NCBI GenBank assembly: GCA_023213395.1 | Contig: CM041465.1 | Coordinates: 79,615,741 to 79,679,740, forward strand | DNA: 64,000 nt | Origin: Cycas panzhihuaensis | Taxonomy: Eukaryota; Cycadophyta | Direction: 5' to 3' | Shown: piece after piece, positions 33,722-46,210 of the stretch | Numbering within the stretch: position 1 is the first letter of the stretch | Layout of the letters: each line of letters opens with the position of its first letter | The notes under the pieces: model-generated | What the model was told of the DNA's origin: nothing | Database searches by the model: none | What the model saw: the letters and a program-made list of their open reading frames with translations, nothing else | Program-made: the position numbers and the translations under genes

Positions 33722-33733
33722 GCTCTGATACCA
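33722..33733 (-). promoter_or_regulatory. E4 primer-binding site (tRNA-iMet)
   Basis: TGGTATCAGAGC on the minus strand two bases after the 5' LTR, the standard initiator-Met site. Confidence 0.92.
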
Positions 33734-33735
33734 CT

Positions 33736-34109
33736 TGAGACGTTTCTTTTCGCCAATACTCTTGAGATAGCAGAGAATTTGACAATTGCAACAACGTCTT
33801 CTTATCCAACAGAACAAACAAGCTAACCAAGAGTTTCACAGGAACACCAGAGCGCTAAACGATCACCAAAAGATAGAAAGTACCGCAGCACAATCTTTAT
33901 AAAAATGTTCTATCAAGATAACCATCATTTACAATTTATGACCCTTATATAGACAAAATAGGGTCTTATACATGTAATCCTATTGGTGGCCTAAGCGACC
34001 TTACATTCTATTGGAGGGTAGCGCCCATGCATACTATTGGCCCGCTAGACGGCACATGCACAAAGTTCCATAGTGGTTTACATAACTTAGCCGGATAAGT
34101 TATGTAACA
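33736..34109 (-). repeat. E4 5' LTR
   Basis: 374 bp, highly similar to 27693-28066. Minus-strand TATATAAG at 33944-33951. Confidence 0.95.
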
Positions 34110-34205
34110 ATTTCACAAGGGGAGTATATTCAAAGGACAAGGAACCCTGGCTGTTGTTGTGATGACAGGCTATAACTAAGCCTCCAACGGCCAGGGGACC
34201 TCCCA

Positions 34206-36120
34206 ATGCCACCTAAGAGGCCTTCGAACGCAGGAGATCCACAAAAGGTTACTTCACCTAAGGGGAAAGAATCAAGCACACAAAGGGCATTACAATGGTC
34301 AAAGAAATCTAAATTAAGAAGCGCAAGGAGATTAAACTTGAACAATAATGAGACTAAGGGACAGTCCGTAGAAGAATCTAAGGCAAGTGGAGCCCAAACA
34401 CCTCAAAAATAGGGAGAGGAAAGAAATGGGGAACAAATGGTACTAACACTTGCCCCAATTAGATCTAACCTTATAAGCCCAAAAAAGGAGGAGAATTTAC
34501 AAGGAAATTTGGAGCAAAGTGACATTACAAATGAAAAAGAAACATTAGGAAAGAAGGAACATATAAATGTGGATGATACCGTGAAGGACCTAAGTGGTAA
34601 TGAGGAAAAGGCAGAGGAAGGTCCCTCGGCATATTAGGAAAATAAATTAACAAGACAGTTCATTGAAAACTCATAGGACAAGGGATCCAAACAATCATAT
34701 TTAGTGGTCACACCATTGATGGTACAAGTGCCAAGAGTACCTGGACCTATTCATTTAAAAATGCCATTTCAAAACCCTCTATTTAGGAGAGAGAATGTTG
34801 CACCAAGCACACCGAATACATCACCCAAATTGGGTATTAAGGAGAAGGTAACAAAATCTCCAAAGGAGTCAAACTCAAAGGGAGAAAGGTCACAATCATT
34901 GGGAAGGACACTAGTGCAATCACCAAGGATGGACAACTCAAGGAAATTCAGGAAGTTAATCTTCAATAACACATCCAGTTCTATAGAACATGTGTACTTA
35001 TTCTAGAACTTGATTAATTTGAAAAGAATTATGAATGATCAGGAGATAAAGGCAAGGTTTGCTTGCACTTTGAGGGGAGTACCATTGGCATGGTACAAAG
35101 AGGTGGATTAGACAATATCTTGGGCAAACATTAAAACATTGTTTGAGGAAAGATTTCAAAAATTCTGCAGCAATGAGATTGTCGAAATTGCCCTAAGGGA
35201 GATTAAACAAAGACCTAGTGAATCAGTACTAACTTATATTAGCCGCGTGAAAATAATTGTCGCTAGTATGGTCAAGGAGACAGTGACAGACCATAATATG
35301 AAGAATTATTTTTTCAGAGGTTTGAATGAAAAACTAAGATCCATGATGCATGCACATCCCCTAAAGTATTTCAAGAATGCACAAGAATTGGCTCTGGATT
35401 TTGAGGCCAAAATAGATGCACAAGTCGAAGGACATGATTCTTTATTACTCAAACTACAAGATGAAATAAGGGAAATAAAATAAAATCAGTACAATCGACC
35501 ACTCTACCAGATGGGAAAGCCAGAGGAAGATTTAGAAATTAAAGCCCTAAGGAAAGAAGTGGCAAGATTGAAGATGAAGAATCAGAAAGAAGAAGAGAAA
35601 ATATTAGGAATTCAAAATTGAAAAATGGTGTCATATATGCAAGGGATTTCTCATACAACAAAAGAATGTGAATTGAACCCAAAGAATAGTGCAATGCATC
35701 AAAAGGATAAATGGTGCCACATATGTGACATGGATAGTCACAACACCAGAGATTGTTTCTATGACCCTAGAGGAAGAGGGTATAGAGGTCGTGGTTAGGG
35801 CAAAGGAAGCAACCTTCCAAGGAATATATACACGACGAGGAGCACACCAAAAACTTCAAAGAAGAAGCTGACAATGGGAAGGTGCTTAATTTGTCTATAA
35901 TATGGACATTGGAAGTCGGATTGCCCGACCAAACAAGATTATAAGCACAAACCTTTCATGTGTAGCAACTATGGTTCCAGTGACCATAAAACTGAAAAAT
36001 GTAAGGACAAAGCAAAAACAACCAATTTAATGGACACCATTCCAGAAAACAACAAAAATGTTAAATTACAAAACACGCAAAAGGGGAAAGAAGTAATGAG
36101 TGAGGATTACCCTAATACTA
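34206..36120 (+). pseudogene. E3 gag with three zinc knuckles
   Basis: ATG at 34206 after the leader remnant. A basic, Ser/Lys-rich N-terminus (MPPKRPSNAGDPQKVTSPKG) with stops leads to the gag core RFACTLRGVPLAWYKEVD, LFEERFQKFCSNEIVEIALR, IKQRPSESVLTYISRVKIIV and MKNYFFRGLNEKLRSMM, then a Lys/Glu coiled coil. Three knuckles follow: CHICDMDSHNTRDC (intact), CLIC-x-YGHWKSDC (with a stop), and CSNYGSSDHKTEKC (second Cys changed). Long gag and multiple knuckles suit the Tat-like assignment. Frame changes near 34400, 34680, 35480 and 35870. Confidence 0.8.
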
Positions 36121-36921
36121 AAGTGGAAATCAATTGATTCAAGCAAGCAAAGCAAGTTTTGGAAAACATTATTCAACGAGAAACAACAACAATGTTACCA
36201 ATGGGTAAAATGGAAACAAAGTATGAATATGTTAGTAAGAACAAACAAAAGGAGAAAATACTTAAGGAGAAGAAGGTGCAACCTTAGTTGGTTTAGATGG
36301 AGGAATTTCTTAAAGGGTTACCAATGGAAGACATTCCTCGAATGTTGCTATTAATGGAAAATCTAGTGAAACAATTGCAATTAATGATCCCCTTATACCA
36401 AGTGATAGTTTGGATTAAGTCAAGGATATGACAACAATGTGAAATCACAAAAAATCTAAAGATAATGCCATCATTTGATTTGGATCCTATGGTCACAACT
36501 ATAATGTTGGAAAAAAAAAAATTCAAAAGTGATTGTGGACAGAGTAGCAGCGGTGAATGTGTTGCCCACCACAACTAGGTAGAAATTGGGAAGTCCGAAG
36601 TTGGAAGCCGCAACCTACTCACTAAAGTTAGCAAATGAACTATTAGCGAGACTGGTCAGGAAGTTATTAAACATAAAAGTGGATGTGGTAGGAATTGCAG
36701 TCTGAATCGACTTTACAATTATTGAGACGAAGAGAGAAGCTATATCTTATCTAACATTGTTGGGACGACAATAGTTGTACAAAACACAATGTCTCCAAAG
36801 TTGGAGAGATGTAACCTTCACACTTTCTAACAGTAGAAATAAAGTGGTCTTGCCAATGTTGGGGAAAACTTCAATTGAGATAATACCAGGCGATGCCTCA
36901 AGTACAACCATCATAAGTGAA
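36121..36921 (+). pseudogene. E3 protease region
   Basis: Degraded plus-strand codons. The readable end has ANELLARLVRKLLNIKVDV, TLLGRQ-LYKTQCLQSWRDV and VVLPMLGKTSIEIIPGD, like the C-terminal part of gypsy aspartic proteases (LLGRPWL...). The active-site DTGA is not identifiable. The frame ends TTIISE at the E6 insertion and resumes at 52695. Confidence 0.55.
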
Positions 36922-36947
36922 TGTTAAAAGTAATGTTTTATCTAGGA

Positions 36948-37343
36948 TGTTAAACTTTCAACATGGAAGGCATTCAACAACAACATAAATCAACAAGATC
37001 AATGAACAAAGCATAAACTTCATTAACTCAACATAAGAATGATTACATTAGAACACTACTACACCACATACGCAACATGAGTCTCCATGGTGACTTAATC
37101 CCTACTCTACCTCAACCACCTATTTATACATCATAGATGGGAATACACAAGTGAGGTGGAAAACATGTGGGACAAATACCGCTAATCTACCCAATGACAC
37201 TTCACCTACTAATAGACCAATGACCTTCTAACTTCTCACATAACATTATTATAATGTAAGACCCTCAGACCCTAACATAATACTTAGTACTAAAACTTTA
37301 TTGACTCTAAGACACACCTTACATTAAACATTATATTCTAACA
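36948..37343 (-). repeat. E5 3' LTR
   Basis: Minus strand TGTTAGAATATAATG... to ...GAAAGTTTAACA. Minus-strand TATAAATA at 37121-37128. Confidence 0.93.
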
Positions 37344-37356
37344 CCTCCCCTTAATG
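37344..37356 (-). promoter_or_regulatory. E5 polypurine tract
   Basis: Minus strand ATTAAGGGGAGG directly before the 3' LTR. Confidence 0.75.
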
Positions 37357-37424
37357 TTTAATGTCAATACCACAAGAACACTGACTACCAAGGACATTAT
37401 GACACCTACTTCTAAGGACTAACA

Positions 37425-38453
37425 TCAGAATTGACACAAAATGGGTATAAGACTTGACTTGAAGTATTGTTTGAATTTCCAATGCCCGGGTCTAGGAACT
37501 TTTCTAAAGATGATGTCATAAGCTTGATCTTCAACTAAAATGCAGCAAAACCTATATGTCATGTTTGTTCTGTCATCTTTTGTTTTTGCTATAGTATCTC
37601 TGTGTTTCACCTATAGGTGTGGTTTCCTTCGATTTTTGTCTCTTTGATCAAATGAGGTAACGTATGATTTCAACTCCATGAAGAGAAATGATTCTTTCTT
37701 GTTTGTCTCCAAGTTTGACAGAACGATCAACTTCTCGAGCCAATGAACACTTCCTTGAAAGGAAAGGAGGAACAACGATTCCTTTCCTAACGCCACCTGT
37801 GTAGGTACATGTCTTGAACAAAAAAAAAACTTTGTTCTCTCTATATCATCCAAGGAATCCTTTGTACCAAATATGACAAGAATTTCCATTATGATTACAT
37901 GCACATATTTGCCAATTATGGCTACATAAAGATAGTATGATATTTTAACATGATTGACTTCCATGGTTAAGTAGCCTACCCAAAACATACAACAATCTTG
38001 GTGGACAAGATTTTGATCAAATGATATTCCAACTATGTTCTTTCTTCCTTTGAATGAATCTTCCAGAGCCATTGCAGGGTATGCTAACACAATTTGGATT
38101 CTTTCAAGAATAAGGATGGAAAATGCAACCAAATTATATGTGATCATACAGAGTCTTGTGCATGTGCAAACAATCATATGTCTTGACATCATTTGGATGC
38201 TAACAACAAATCTAACACAAATTAAGGTAATGTTGCCCACACTTTCTACTAAGGCAATAGTGTCAACATAATACATTAGTTGTAACAAATGCTTTTTGGA
38301 ATCATTTTCAGGTTTTTCAACCTCCATTCTTTTGGCAGTTTTCAATGCAGTCTTCCCTATCAACTTGTTGAGGCTCAAAGCGTTTGGTGAAATCAAATAT
38401 TCAAATATCCAATAGTGATCATCTGGCCTATTTTCAGAAATAGGTTCATGCAA
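37425..38453 (-). CDS. E5 ORF of unknown function
   Basis: 343 codons in one frame with a single internal stop (37611-37613). It follows the gag-like region in the same frame, so both once formed one polyprotein. Visible: ISENRPDDHYWIFEYLI, KTALKTAKRMEVEKPENDSK, several hydrophobic stretches (RLCMITYNLVAFSILIL; VKISYYLYVAIIGKYVHVII), and a charged C-terminus with SFDQRDKNRRKPHL. No RT, protease or integrase motif is seen. It could be a captured host sequence or a much diverged pol replacement. I do not recognise the family. Confidence 0.45.
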
Positions 38454-39031
38454 CTCTTCATCCCCTTTATGAGTGTTAGATGAGTCTATGTAGAAATTGA
38501 TCTTATCGGAATCAAGCTAATTTTACCTTTTTGCTTTCCTTTTCAGCTTCTTTTTTTGGTTTTTACTTAGGTTATTGCATCTAGTCTGTCTAGGAATGTC
38601 CTTTTCTCCTGCTTGGCCCTTGCTATATGTATCACAAAATTTATTTGTCCTTTCAAGAGCCTTTTGCACCTCTTGGTGGCTCTTTTCTTACGCATCTTTT
38701 AGCAAACTCCAGGCCTCTTTAGTCGAATCAGTACTTTGAAATGCATGGAAGAGAAAGTGGTAAGGAGAAGGAAGATTTTCCTTGTCAAAGGTTGCAAACA
38801 TTACATCAATGGCTATTCTATTTTTTTTCTTAAAAACTTCCTCCCCTTCTTCATTAATCAAAACAATACCAAGAACAATTTTCCATAGTTTTTTAGCCAT
38901 AAATATGCACTCCATTTTAGTTTTCCAAATTTGGAAATTAGTTCCAACATATTTAGGCAAGACTATGTTATTATCTATTATCCAAAACTCATTTTCCTCT
39001 TATACAAAAATAATGATATCACTTAACTCCA
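38454..39031 (-). pseudogene. E5 gag (UBN2-like)
   Basis: ATG at 39031 (MELSDIIIF), then KYVGTNFQIWKTKMECIFMA and KKLWKIVLG, the usual start of copia gag, and FHAFQSTDSTKEAWSLLKD. A stop at 38688 is followed in frame by SHQEVQKALERTNKFCDTYS and a lysine-rich stretch. No CCHC knuckle is seen. Confidence 0.7.
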
Positions 39032-40799
39032 TGGTGCATAAATGGGCTGATATATACACCTTTTTTGACTTGAAATAAGTCTATCAAAATAGTAGAAAAA
39101 TACCTCAAATCATGTACCAAAATGTTCTCCTCGGCGATAGGAATCCAACGCCTCTGACCATTTGAAAAACAGATGCCTGGATAGAGAGATGTGAAGCAAA
39201 CTATACAAGCACCCCCTTTTAAGACCAATTTGATAAGGTAAAGAAATAAGCCCCTTTAGAATATAATCTACCAGTCACATTAAGACTTCATATGATTAAG
39301 GGGCTGGTGGATTTCAAATTGAATTTTAATTTAGTTTAATCCAAATGCGTCTTTGCAAAAAAATAATAAAATCTGCCTTACTTCATTTGGTGTCTGCAAA
39401 TTCCAAATTTTGTTCCAATTTGATTAATTCATCTCACAACATGGAAAAATAATAACCCTAGGTTGAAAATACCTCTGTGCACGTATATGCATTGCGATCG
39501 TCACAGATGCAGGATATCTTCATCAATAGTGCAAATTTGTTCTTCAAGCAAGGAGCATGGAGTTATCACTCTCGAATAGGATGAGATCTTTACGTCATCG
39601 CACAGTGATTAGAGCTCCTTTAGTGGGCTCTTCGTTGGAGCAGAGGAACGTTAGAGAGCAGCCACTGGTTTGCCACAAACTTCATGAGGAGGCACAATCA
39701 AGCAACGCAGGTTAGAAGAAAGTTGAGCCAAGCTCGAGCAAGCTCTCTTTCAAGGTTTACACAACTAACAGAAGCCTTCGGTGAGAAGCTGCAAACATAA
39801 TGTAGGAGTGCTTGGCAAATCACAATCATTGGGGTAATAAAGACCCAGGCCTAAATAGCTAGGGCATCAAGTTCTGTAACTCTACATGCCAACAAAGAGC
39901 TCGAATAACTTGCAAAAGAAAGTACAGAGAGCACATTTGCACAAATAGAGTGCTTCAACACACAATACTCTCCATGGCATATGATGGGATACAAAGTCAT
40001 AGCACATGCATGAGCCGGATGTTGGCCAGGATGTTCACAGGCCAAGCTTTCAAAAACCCTTAGTCCACACTGGACAAAAATAGTCTGTTTGATGCCTATA
40101 CTAATCTCTTCTCAGGATTTTTCTTCTCCCAAAAAGATTATCCCCCACGGGAGGGATGTGCCCTTAGTAGGTGAAATAGTGAGTATCCTTGAAGTTTTTG
40201 ACGACTATCTCACTTCAATTGGTAGCTCCTAGGGTCTACACAAATGGAGCTACCTTTTCTTTGGTCAGCTACAAATTTTAGCTATGGAGTAGCCCAACTA
40301 TAATCTATGCAGTGTTTATTTCCAACACTAGCCCAGAGAGTGATTCATGCTTAATCCATTCTAATTAGGGCTTTACCATAGACCCTACATAGTCTCCAAC
40401 ACAAAGGTCTCTTTTGCTTGAGGTAATATGTGTGGCTGCAAATTTCCCAGTGGCAAACTTCTTTATGCATGCAAGATTTATGAAAAAAATAGACCTTGAC
40501 AATTTACTTCAATTTCCACCACCCAGATCCTTAATATTTCAAACCCTAACAGATATTATATGTCACTCTTAATTTCAACCAAATTCTTGTGGAACAAAAA
40601 AAGAACAATATTACCCGGAGGAAATTCTGTCTTGGCTTAACTTGGTGCAACTTGCAATATTGATGACCTTGGGGCTTCACCTTCCTAATTTGAATCCTTA
40701 GTCTGGAAGTTGACTCAATGAAGCTTCCTCCTTCCTTGAATGCTCTGTTCTTCATTGGACTTCTCCTCTCTCAATCTTCTTCTTACAACAAGATGGCCT
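39032..40799 (-). other. E5 leader
   Basis: About 1.8 kb between PBS and gag without a recognisable gene. Long leaders are common in non-autonomous elements. Confidence 0.5.
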
Positions 40800-40811
40800 G
40801 CTCTAATACCA
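40800..40811 (-). promoter_or_regulatory. E5 primer-binding site
   Basis: TGGTATTAGAGC on the minus strand, abutting the 5' LTR; one change from the initiator-Met site. Confidence 0.88.
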
Positions 40812-41206
40812 TGTTAAATTTTCAACATAGAAGACATTCAACAACAACACAAATCAACAAGATCAATGAACAAAGCATAAACTTCATTAACTCAACATAA
40901 GGATGATTACATCAGAACACTACTACACCACAGACTCAACATGAGTCTCCATGACGGCTTAATCCCTACTCTACCTCAACCACCTATTTATACATCATAA
41001 ATGGGAATACATAAGTGAGGTGGAAAGCATGTAGGACAAATACCGCTAATCTACCCAATGACACTTCACCTACTAACAAACAAATGACCTTCTACCTTCT
41101 CACATAACATTATTATAATGTGAGACCCTTAGAGCGTAACATATACTTAGTACTATAACTTTACTGACTCTAAGACACACCTTACATTAAACATTATATT
41201 CTAACA
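40812..41206 (-). repeat. E5 5' LTR
   Basis: 395 bp, close match to the 3' copy. Minus-strand TATAAATA at 40985-40992. Confidence 0.93.
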
Positions 41207-41211
41207 TAGGA

Positions 41212-41404
41212 CACTTTATGTTCTGGGACACATAACACTTGTTCTCTTTATTGTAATAATGAGGGTCATGTATCATTCCCCCTTTGATCTTAGAGTGACA
41301 AGTGGAAGAATCACATTGAATGGTTGCCATTGTCCCATACAAATTGTAATGTATTTATAGAGGGATCACCCTCATTAATAAGATGACTTGAATTCTTCTT
41401 GCAT
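41212..41404 (+). repeat. E6 5' LTR, main part
   Basis: With 36922-36947 it forms a 219-bp LTR ending TTCTTGCA. It matches 52476-52694, including TGTATTTATAGAGGG. Confidence 0.9.
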
Positions 41405-41416
41405 GGTATTAGAGCG
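41405..41416 (+). promoter_or_regulatory. E6 primer-binding site
   Basis: TGGTATTAGAGC directly after the LTR, the same variant as in E5. Confidence 0.9.
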
Positions 41417-42105
41417 AGAAGAAATTGTTTAGTTGAGAATTAATTCTATCTAAATTCAGACAAGGAGATCATTGGGATTTTGAGACAAATCATCAAAAAT
41501 CAGTCTGATGAATTAAATCTTAGGAAGAAATCAATCAATCTGAAGAGTGAATCATCTCATAAGGCAACTACGTTGTACGAATGTTGTACGGATGAAAAAA
41601 AATCAAAGTGCTAAGATTACTCTCAAATTTCACCGAAAAGGTTGCAGGAGTGAGCCCGCCATTTTTCTCCAAAGGCACAATTGCATTCGAAGCCGTTTTG
41701 AAGGGGTTTTGACCAATTTTTCAGAGGCGCGGGTTTATGGAGATTTCTACATTTTTCTTCAAGATGACTGAATCTCTCCAGGTAATACCTATATCAAATT
41801 AATCATATTTTCAATATGGATCTTTTAAGACCATATTTGAAGTCAATATCAAAGCATATTTTTTATTTGAAGCATTTTTCACTTTAAACCCTAACTGCCA
41901 ATCAAGGTTTTTGTCTCATTTTCTAAGAAAACCAAACACTTTCTGGTGCAAATCTGAGGTCCTCGCATCAAGTACTTCATTTTTTACTCCTCTTTTTCGA
42001 ATTCCATACACCTGCCAAAATCCATACATTTTCGTACAGTGTATGGTTGTATGGTCCTGAAACCCAATTTCTTCAGCTTTCCTCTCTGCAATAAATAAAC
42101 TAATC

Positions 42106-42990
42106 ATGGCCTCCTTTGTTGTAGCCCTACCAAAAGTAGATAAATTAACTAAAACAAATTTTAGCCTCTGGAAAATAAAAATCGAAGGACTCTTAAGATC
42201 CAAACATACCTGGAAGATCACAACTGGAGAAGAAAAATAGCCCATAGATATAGTAGATTTGTTGAATTGGGAAGAAAGAAACAATAATGTTGTAGTTGTT
42301 CTTAAGCTCTCGATTTCATATCCCCTTCTGACTTATGTTGATGGAATTGAAAGTGCCTCTAAAATTTGGAAAATAATATCCTCAATGTTTAGCCGAAAAA
42401 ATGAGACTAGGATAATTGCCCTTATTGAAGAATTATACAAACTTATGATGAGAGAGTGCCAACCAATCTCAGATTTCATAGCCAAGTTAACCAATGCCAA
42501 AAATTCTCTTTTCACGATAAGAGATAATATAACTAATACCAAACTTGTGCATATTGTACTTAATAAATCACCTAAATCATACGACAACATGGTCAACATG
42601 TTAATAGGTGGAGGACAAATAGCAATAGTAACCCTTGATGCTCTTACATGTCACATGCTAAGTCAAGAGTAAAGAAACCAGAGGTATGAAGAAGATGCAG
42701 AGATGGAAGAAGCACTTGTCTCCAAATTGAATTTAGACGACTAGGGACAAGGTCAATACAACCTTAGAGCACATGGCAGGACACTAACCAGTAATAGAGG
42801 ACGTTGGACAAATGGAAAAGGGAGAGCAAGACCCACTCCTCCATGAGATTCAAGAGTTTGCTTCAATTATAGAAAACCAAGTCACTTCTTGAGAAATTGT
42901 AGGGCTTTTGATGTTTGTTATCACTGCGGGAAAACTAGACATTATCCATATCAATGCTATTAGAGACAAGCAGAAATTCATAGAGGGAAG
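42106..42990 (+). pseudogene. E6 copia gag
   Basis: ATG at 42106: MASFVVALPKVDKLTKTNFS then LWKIKIEGLLRSKHTWKI. After a stop at 42238, LNWEERNNNVVVVLKLSIS, ISSMFSRKNETRIIALIEE, and LNKSPKSYDNMVNMLIGG give the UBN2 fold. Two knuckles: CFNYRKPSHFLRNC (second Cys is Tyr) and CYHCGKTRHYPYQC (intact). Scattered stops but no frameshift through most of it. Confidence 0.88.
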
Positions 42991-43330
42991 TAGATCTTGG
43001 AAAATTACAACAAAGCACGAGACATGACAAAGGACGAAGTTGAAACTGCATTTGTAGCCACCCTAGCTACCAACAGTAGAGCAACAAAAGATTGGTATGT
43101 TGATTTAGGAGCCCCTAATCACATGACCGGAGTTAAGGAATGGTTTGAAATTCTAAAACCATATAATTGTAATAAATCTGTGGAGCTAGAAGACAACTTT
43201 CCCATTCATATAAAAGGGATAGGGTTAATAGCCATAGAAATTGATAGAAAAATTCAACAAATAGGTAATGTTCTCTTTGTACCTGGAATTAAGAAAAAAC
43301 AAAAAACTTTTGTCAGTGTCTCAGTTAAGT
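42991..43330 (+). pseudogene. E6 copia protease
   Basis: DWYVDLGAPNHMTGVKEWF is the active site region, with DLGA in place of DSGA. IGNVLFVPGIKK precedes the LLSVSQL motif, which is reached after a frame change at about 43300. Confidence 0.85.
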
Positions 43331-44490
43331 GAAAAGAAGTTAAGAACCATATTTGGTGAAAATGGTCATTGTTACATCTTACATATGAAGAGGAACGGCA
43401 TTGTAATAGCTGAAAGAATAAAATGTAACAAACTCTACAAGTTGCTCTCCACCCTTGTTTTGTTTGATAAAGGGCCTACCACACTTATATTTGATGTAAA
43501 TTCACTTATTCTAACAAGTAATATTGTTAATGAAATATGGAATTTGAAGTATGGACACATCTCACATGATAGGTTAGAAAGATTAAAAAATTCAAGGATG
43601 GTAAATGGTTTACTAGATATCTCTTTTAACTCATTTGTATGCAAAAGTTGTATGATGGATAAACAACACAGAATTCCCTTCACAAAATGCACATGGAGAG
43701 CACAGAATAGACTAGATCTAGTCCATACCAATTTTTTTGGTCCTATCACACCTAACTCAATAAATAGTGCACGATACTTTCTAACCTTCATTGATGTCTT
43801 CTCTAGAAAAACATAGATGTGTTTTCTATTCAACAAATTAGAAGTACTTGATTACTTTAAAGAATTCAATGCAGAAGTAGAACTAGAAAGTAATTAAAAA
43901 ATCAAATGTGTTCACTCTAATGGAGAAGGAGGCTATGTGTCCAAGTAATTCCTTCAGTTCTGCAAACTACATGGAATTCGCAAACAAGTTACAACTCCCT
44001 ACACACCTCAATCAAACAATGTGGAAGAAAGAATGAACAAAACTTAGAAATGGTGGGGTGTCTAATACATGATAGGAAAATCACAAAAAAATATTGGGCA
44101 AAAGCGGTAAACATTGTTGTCTATCTAATTAACAGGAGTCCAACTCAAGTTTTGGACAAAGTAACACCTGAAGAAGCATGGACCGGACATAAACTAGACA
44201 TAAGTCATCTCAAAGTCTTTGGTTGTAAAGCATATGTGCACATTCCAGATAGAAAAAGAACTAAACTAGATAACAAAAGCATAGAGTGCATAATGATCAG
44301 GTATAGCAATCACTCAAAAGCATATAGATGTCTTGACCCGAAAACCAACGAACTCTATGTAAGTCGAGATGTGATATTCGATGAAGGCATAGACTGTATC
44401 AAGACAATATGTCTGGAGATAGACATAGCAACTGATAGTGATAGAAAATTCAATACAGTTCAATCATATGATGAATTAGAAATCACCTAG
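43268..44490 (+). pseudogene. E6 copia integrase
   Basis: IWNLKYGHISHDRLERLKNS and CKSCMMDKQHRIPFTKC form the HHCC domain. The core reads LDLVHTNFFGPITPNS, where the first catalytic D is N, then HSNGEGGY in place of the usual SDNGGEY, so the second D is lost, and NNVEERMNKT with the E kept. The C-terminal part from 44050 is open: TPEEAWTGHKLDISHLKVFG, SHLKVFGCKAYVHIPD and FDEGIDCIKT. Inactive. Confidence 0.88.
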
Positions 44491-44589
44491 AATAGTGTTG
44501 GTACTAGAAGTGAGATCGCTAACGAAGAGTCGTCTAAAAATAATCAGACAAATAATTCCACCACAGCAGAAGAGGAAGAACCAAGGCCG

Positions 44590-45413
44590 GTGCAAGAACA
44601 AAGTTGTAAGAAGATACTAAAATGGTATCTTAAGACCCTTGAAGAAGTAAAAGGAGAGGTATTTGAACATAGAACAAGGTCTCAAAAGCCACAGGCATTA
44701 ATCTATTCCGTTGATCCTAACATATTTGAAGAAGCAAATCAACACCAAGCATGGAGAACAACAATGGATGCTGAAATGGTAGCAATTTCTAGAAATAAAA
44801 CCTAGGAATTGGTTGAACCTCTTTAAGACAAACCCATTGTAAATTGCAAATGAGTATATAATGTAAAAGAAAAACCAAATCGTGAAGCTAAAAAATACAA
44901 AACAAGATTGGTGGCAAAAGGATATACACAAACAACCATAATAGATTATGAAGAGACATTCTCGCTAGTGGCAAAATTAAATACCATAAGAATAGTAATT
45001 GCAATAGCTGCCCAACAAGGATGGAAAATTTATCAACTGGATGTAAAGAGTGCTTTCTAAATGGAGATCTTCAATAGGAGGTCTACATGCATGAACCAAA
45101 AGGATACATCAAATCTAAACAAGAGGAATTGGTCTACAAACTGAAGAAAGCATTATATGGGCTCAAGCAAGCACCAAGAGCCTGGTATGCTAAACTAGAC
45201 AAATACCTCGTTCAAAATGACTTTCATAAATGCAAGTTCGATCACAATTTATATGTAAAATTTAACCAAGGACTAGTCTCCATTATAGTCGTATATGTAG
45301 ATGACATGATGATCATAGGAAGTGACATAGATTCAATTGCATTTATGTAAATGCAATTAGAAAAAGTTTTCAAAATGACAGATCTAGGAATGATGCATGA
45401 CTATCTAGGAATT
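44590..45413 (+). pseudogene. E6 copia reverse transcriptase, N-terminal part
   Basis: FEEANQHQAWRTTMDAEMVA, TRLVAKGYTQTTIIDYEETF, WKIYQLDVKSAF (stop and shift), [40 protein letters not shown] and the catalytic VVYVDDMMIIG near 45290-45320. It ends at DLGMMHDYLGI where E7 is inserted. Confidence 0.9.
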
Positions 45414-46185
45414 TGTAATGAACCGTTACACCAAAACCCCGAGGTGTTAGTGAAGACCACCCAAGTATGTAACATTACCTTCCCCCACAAGGCGTCAACG
45501 TCCCAGTGACCCACTCTCAATAATTTTACACCACATTGGGCGCCAGGTGAACACTGTTATGCTGGCGTTCTACCGAGGTTGTTGCCTCCAAGGTCATCCC
45601 CTTCGAAAATCAAACCCGTGACCTTGGCTCTGATACCACTTGTAGCGGAAGCTTTTAACTTAATTCAGAAATAACACAAAGACTCACAGATACTGGTCTA
45701 ATATAGGCTCAAACAGATCTCCTCAATCTTAAATAATAATGAATATTGGAAATTCACCATAAACACCCAAATAAAGTAATGGAAATAGTACAAATAAAGG
45801 TAAATATATTGTCCAAAAATAATACTGGAAAGTACAAAAATATGCAACAAAATATCTTTACTGAACACTTGCCCTTCGAGGTGGAAATCCTCCAAATATA
45901 TCAGGCCAAAAGGCTGAGCCAACTATAGCCCTAGAGCCAAAATGTGGAAGAGATCCAACCAAAGTGATGATCCAAAATAAGGGCTTTGATCCCTATTTAT
46001 AATGGTCAATTATTATCCTACTTGAAGTTGGCCAGAATTGGGACAGTTAACTAGAAGTGAACCATTAATGAAGTCGGCCAGAAGACTAGCTTATTGGTCG
46101 ACTTAATATTCCTGCGCTCATTTATGAGGGTTTAAGTCGGCTGACAGACCCCTAAAAAGAGGGAGGGTTTTCCTGGAATGCAACA
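45414..46185 (-). repeat. E7 3' LTR with embedded PBS
   Basis: Minus strand TGTTGCATTCC... to ...GGTTCATTACA. Inside it, at about 45627-45641, CCGCTACAAGTGGTATCAGA marks a former LTR end plus PBS; the last 226 bases (45414-45639) are therefore old leader now part of the LTR. Minus-strand TATAAATA at 45994-46001. Confidence 0.85.
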
Positions 46186-46210
46186 AGTTCCCCCCCCCCC
46201 CCTTGAAAAA
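46186..46210 (-). promoter_or_regulatory. E7 polypurine tract
   Basis: Minus strand TTCAAGGGGGGGGGGGGGAA next to the 3' LTR, a run of about 13 G. Confidence 0.8.

Larger units (their letters stand above)
27693..34109 (-). mobile_element. E4: Ty3/gypsy chromovirus, 6417 bp
   Basis: LTRs of 374 bp at both ends, initiator-Met PBS, gag-protease-RT-RNase H-integrase-chromodomain order on the minus strand. Flanks are GTTTC (27688-27692) and ATTTC (34110-34114), a target duplication with one change. It sits in the leader of E3. Confidence 0.95.
36948..41206 (-). mobile_element. E5: RT-less copia-type LTR element, 4259 bp
   Basis: LTRs 396 and 395 bp, perfect 5-bp duplication TAGGA (36943-36947 and 41207-41211), iMet-type PBS and polypurine tract. 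The interior of about 3.5 kb has a UBN2-like gag fused in frame to an unrecognised sequence and no RT, integrase or RNase H, so it is non-autonomous. It lies in the 5' LTR of E6, 26 bases from its end. Confidence 0.92.

Noticed and set aside
45414-45640. A separate insertion beside the E7 LTR
   Set aside because: The same block is present at the other LTR and the target-site flanks lie outside it, so it belongs to the LTR.
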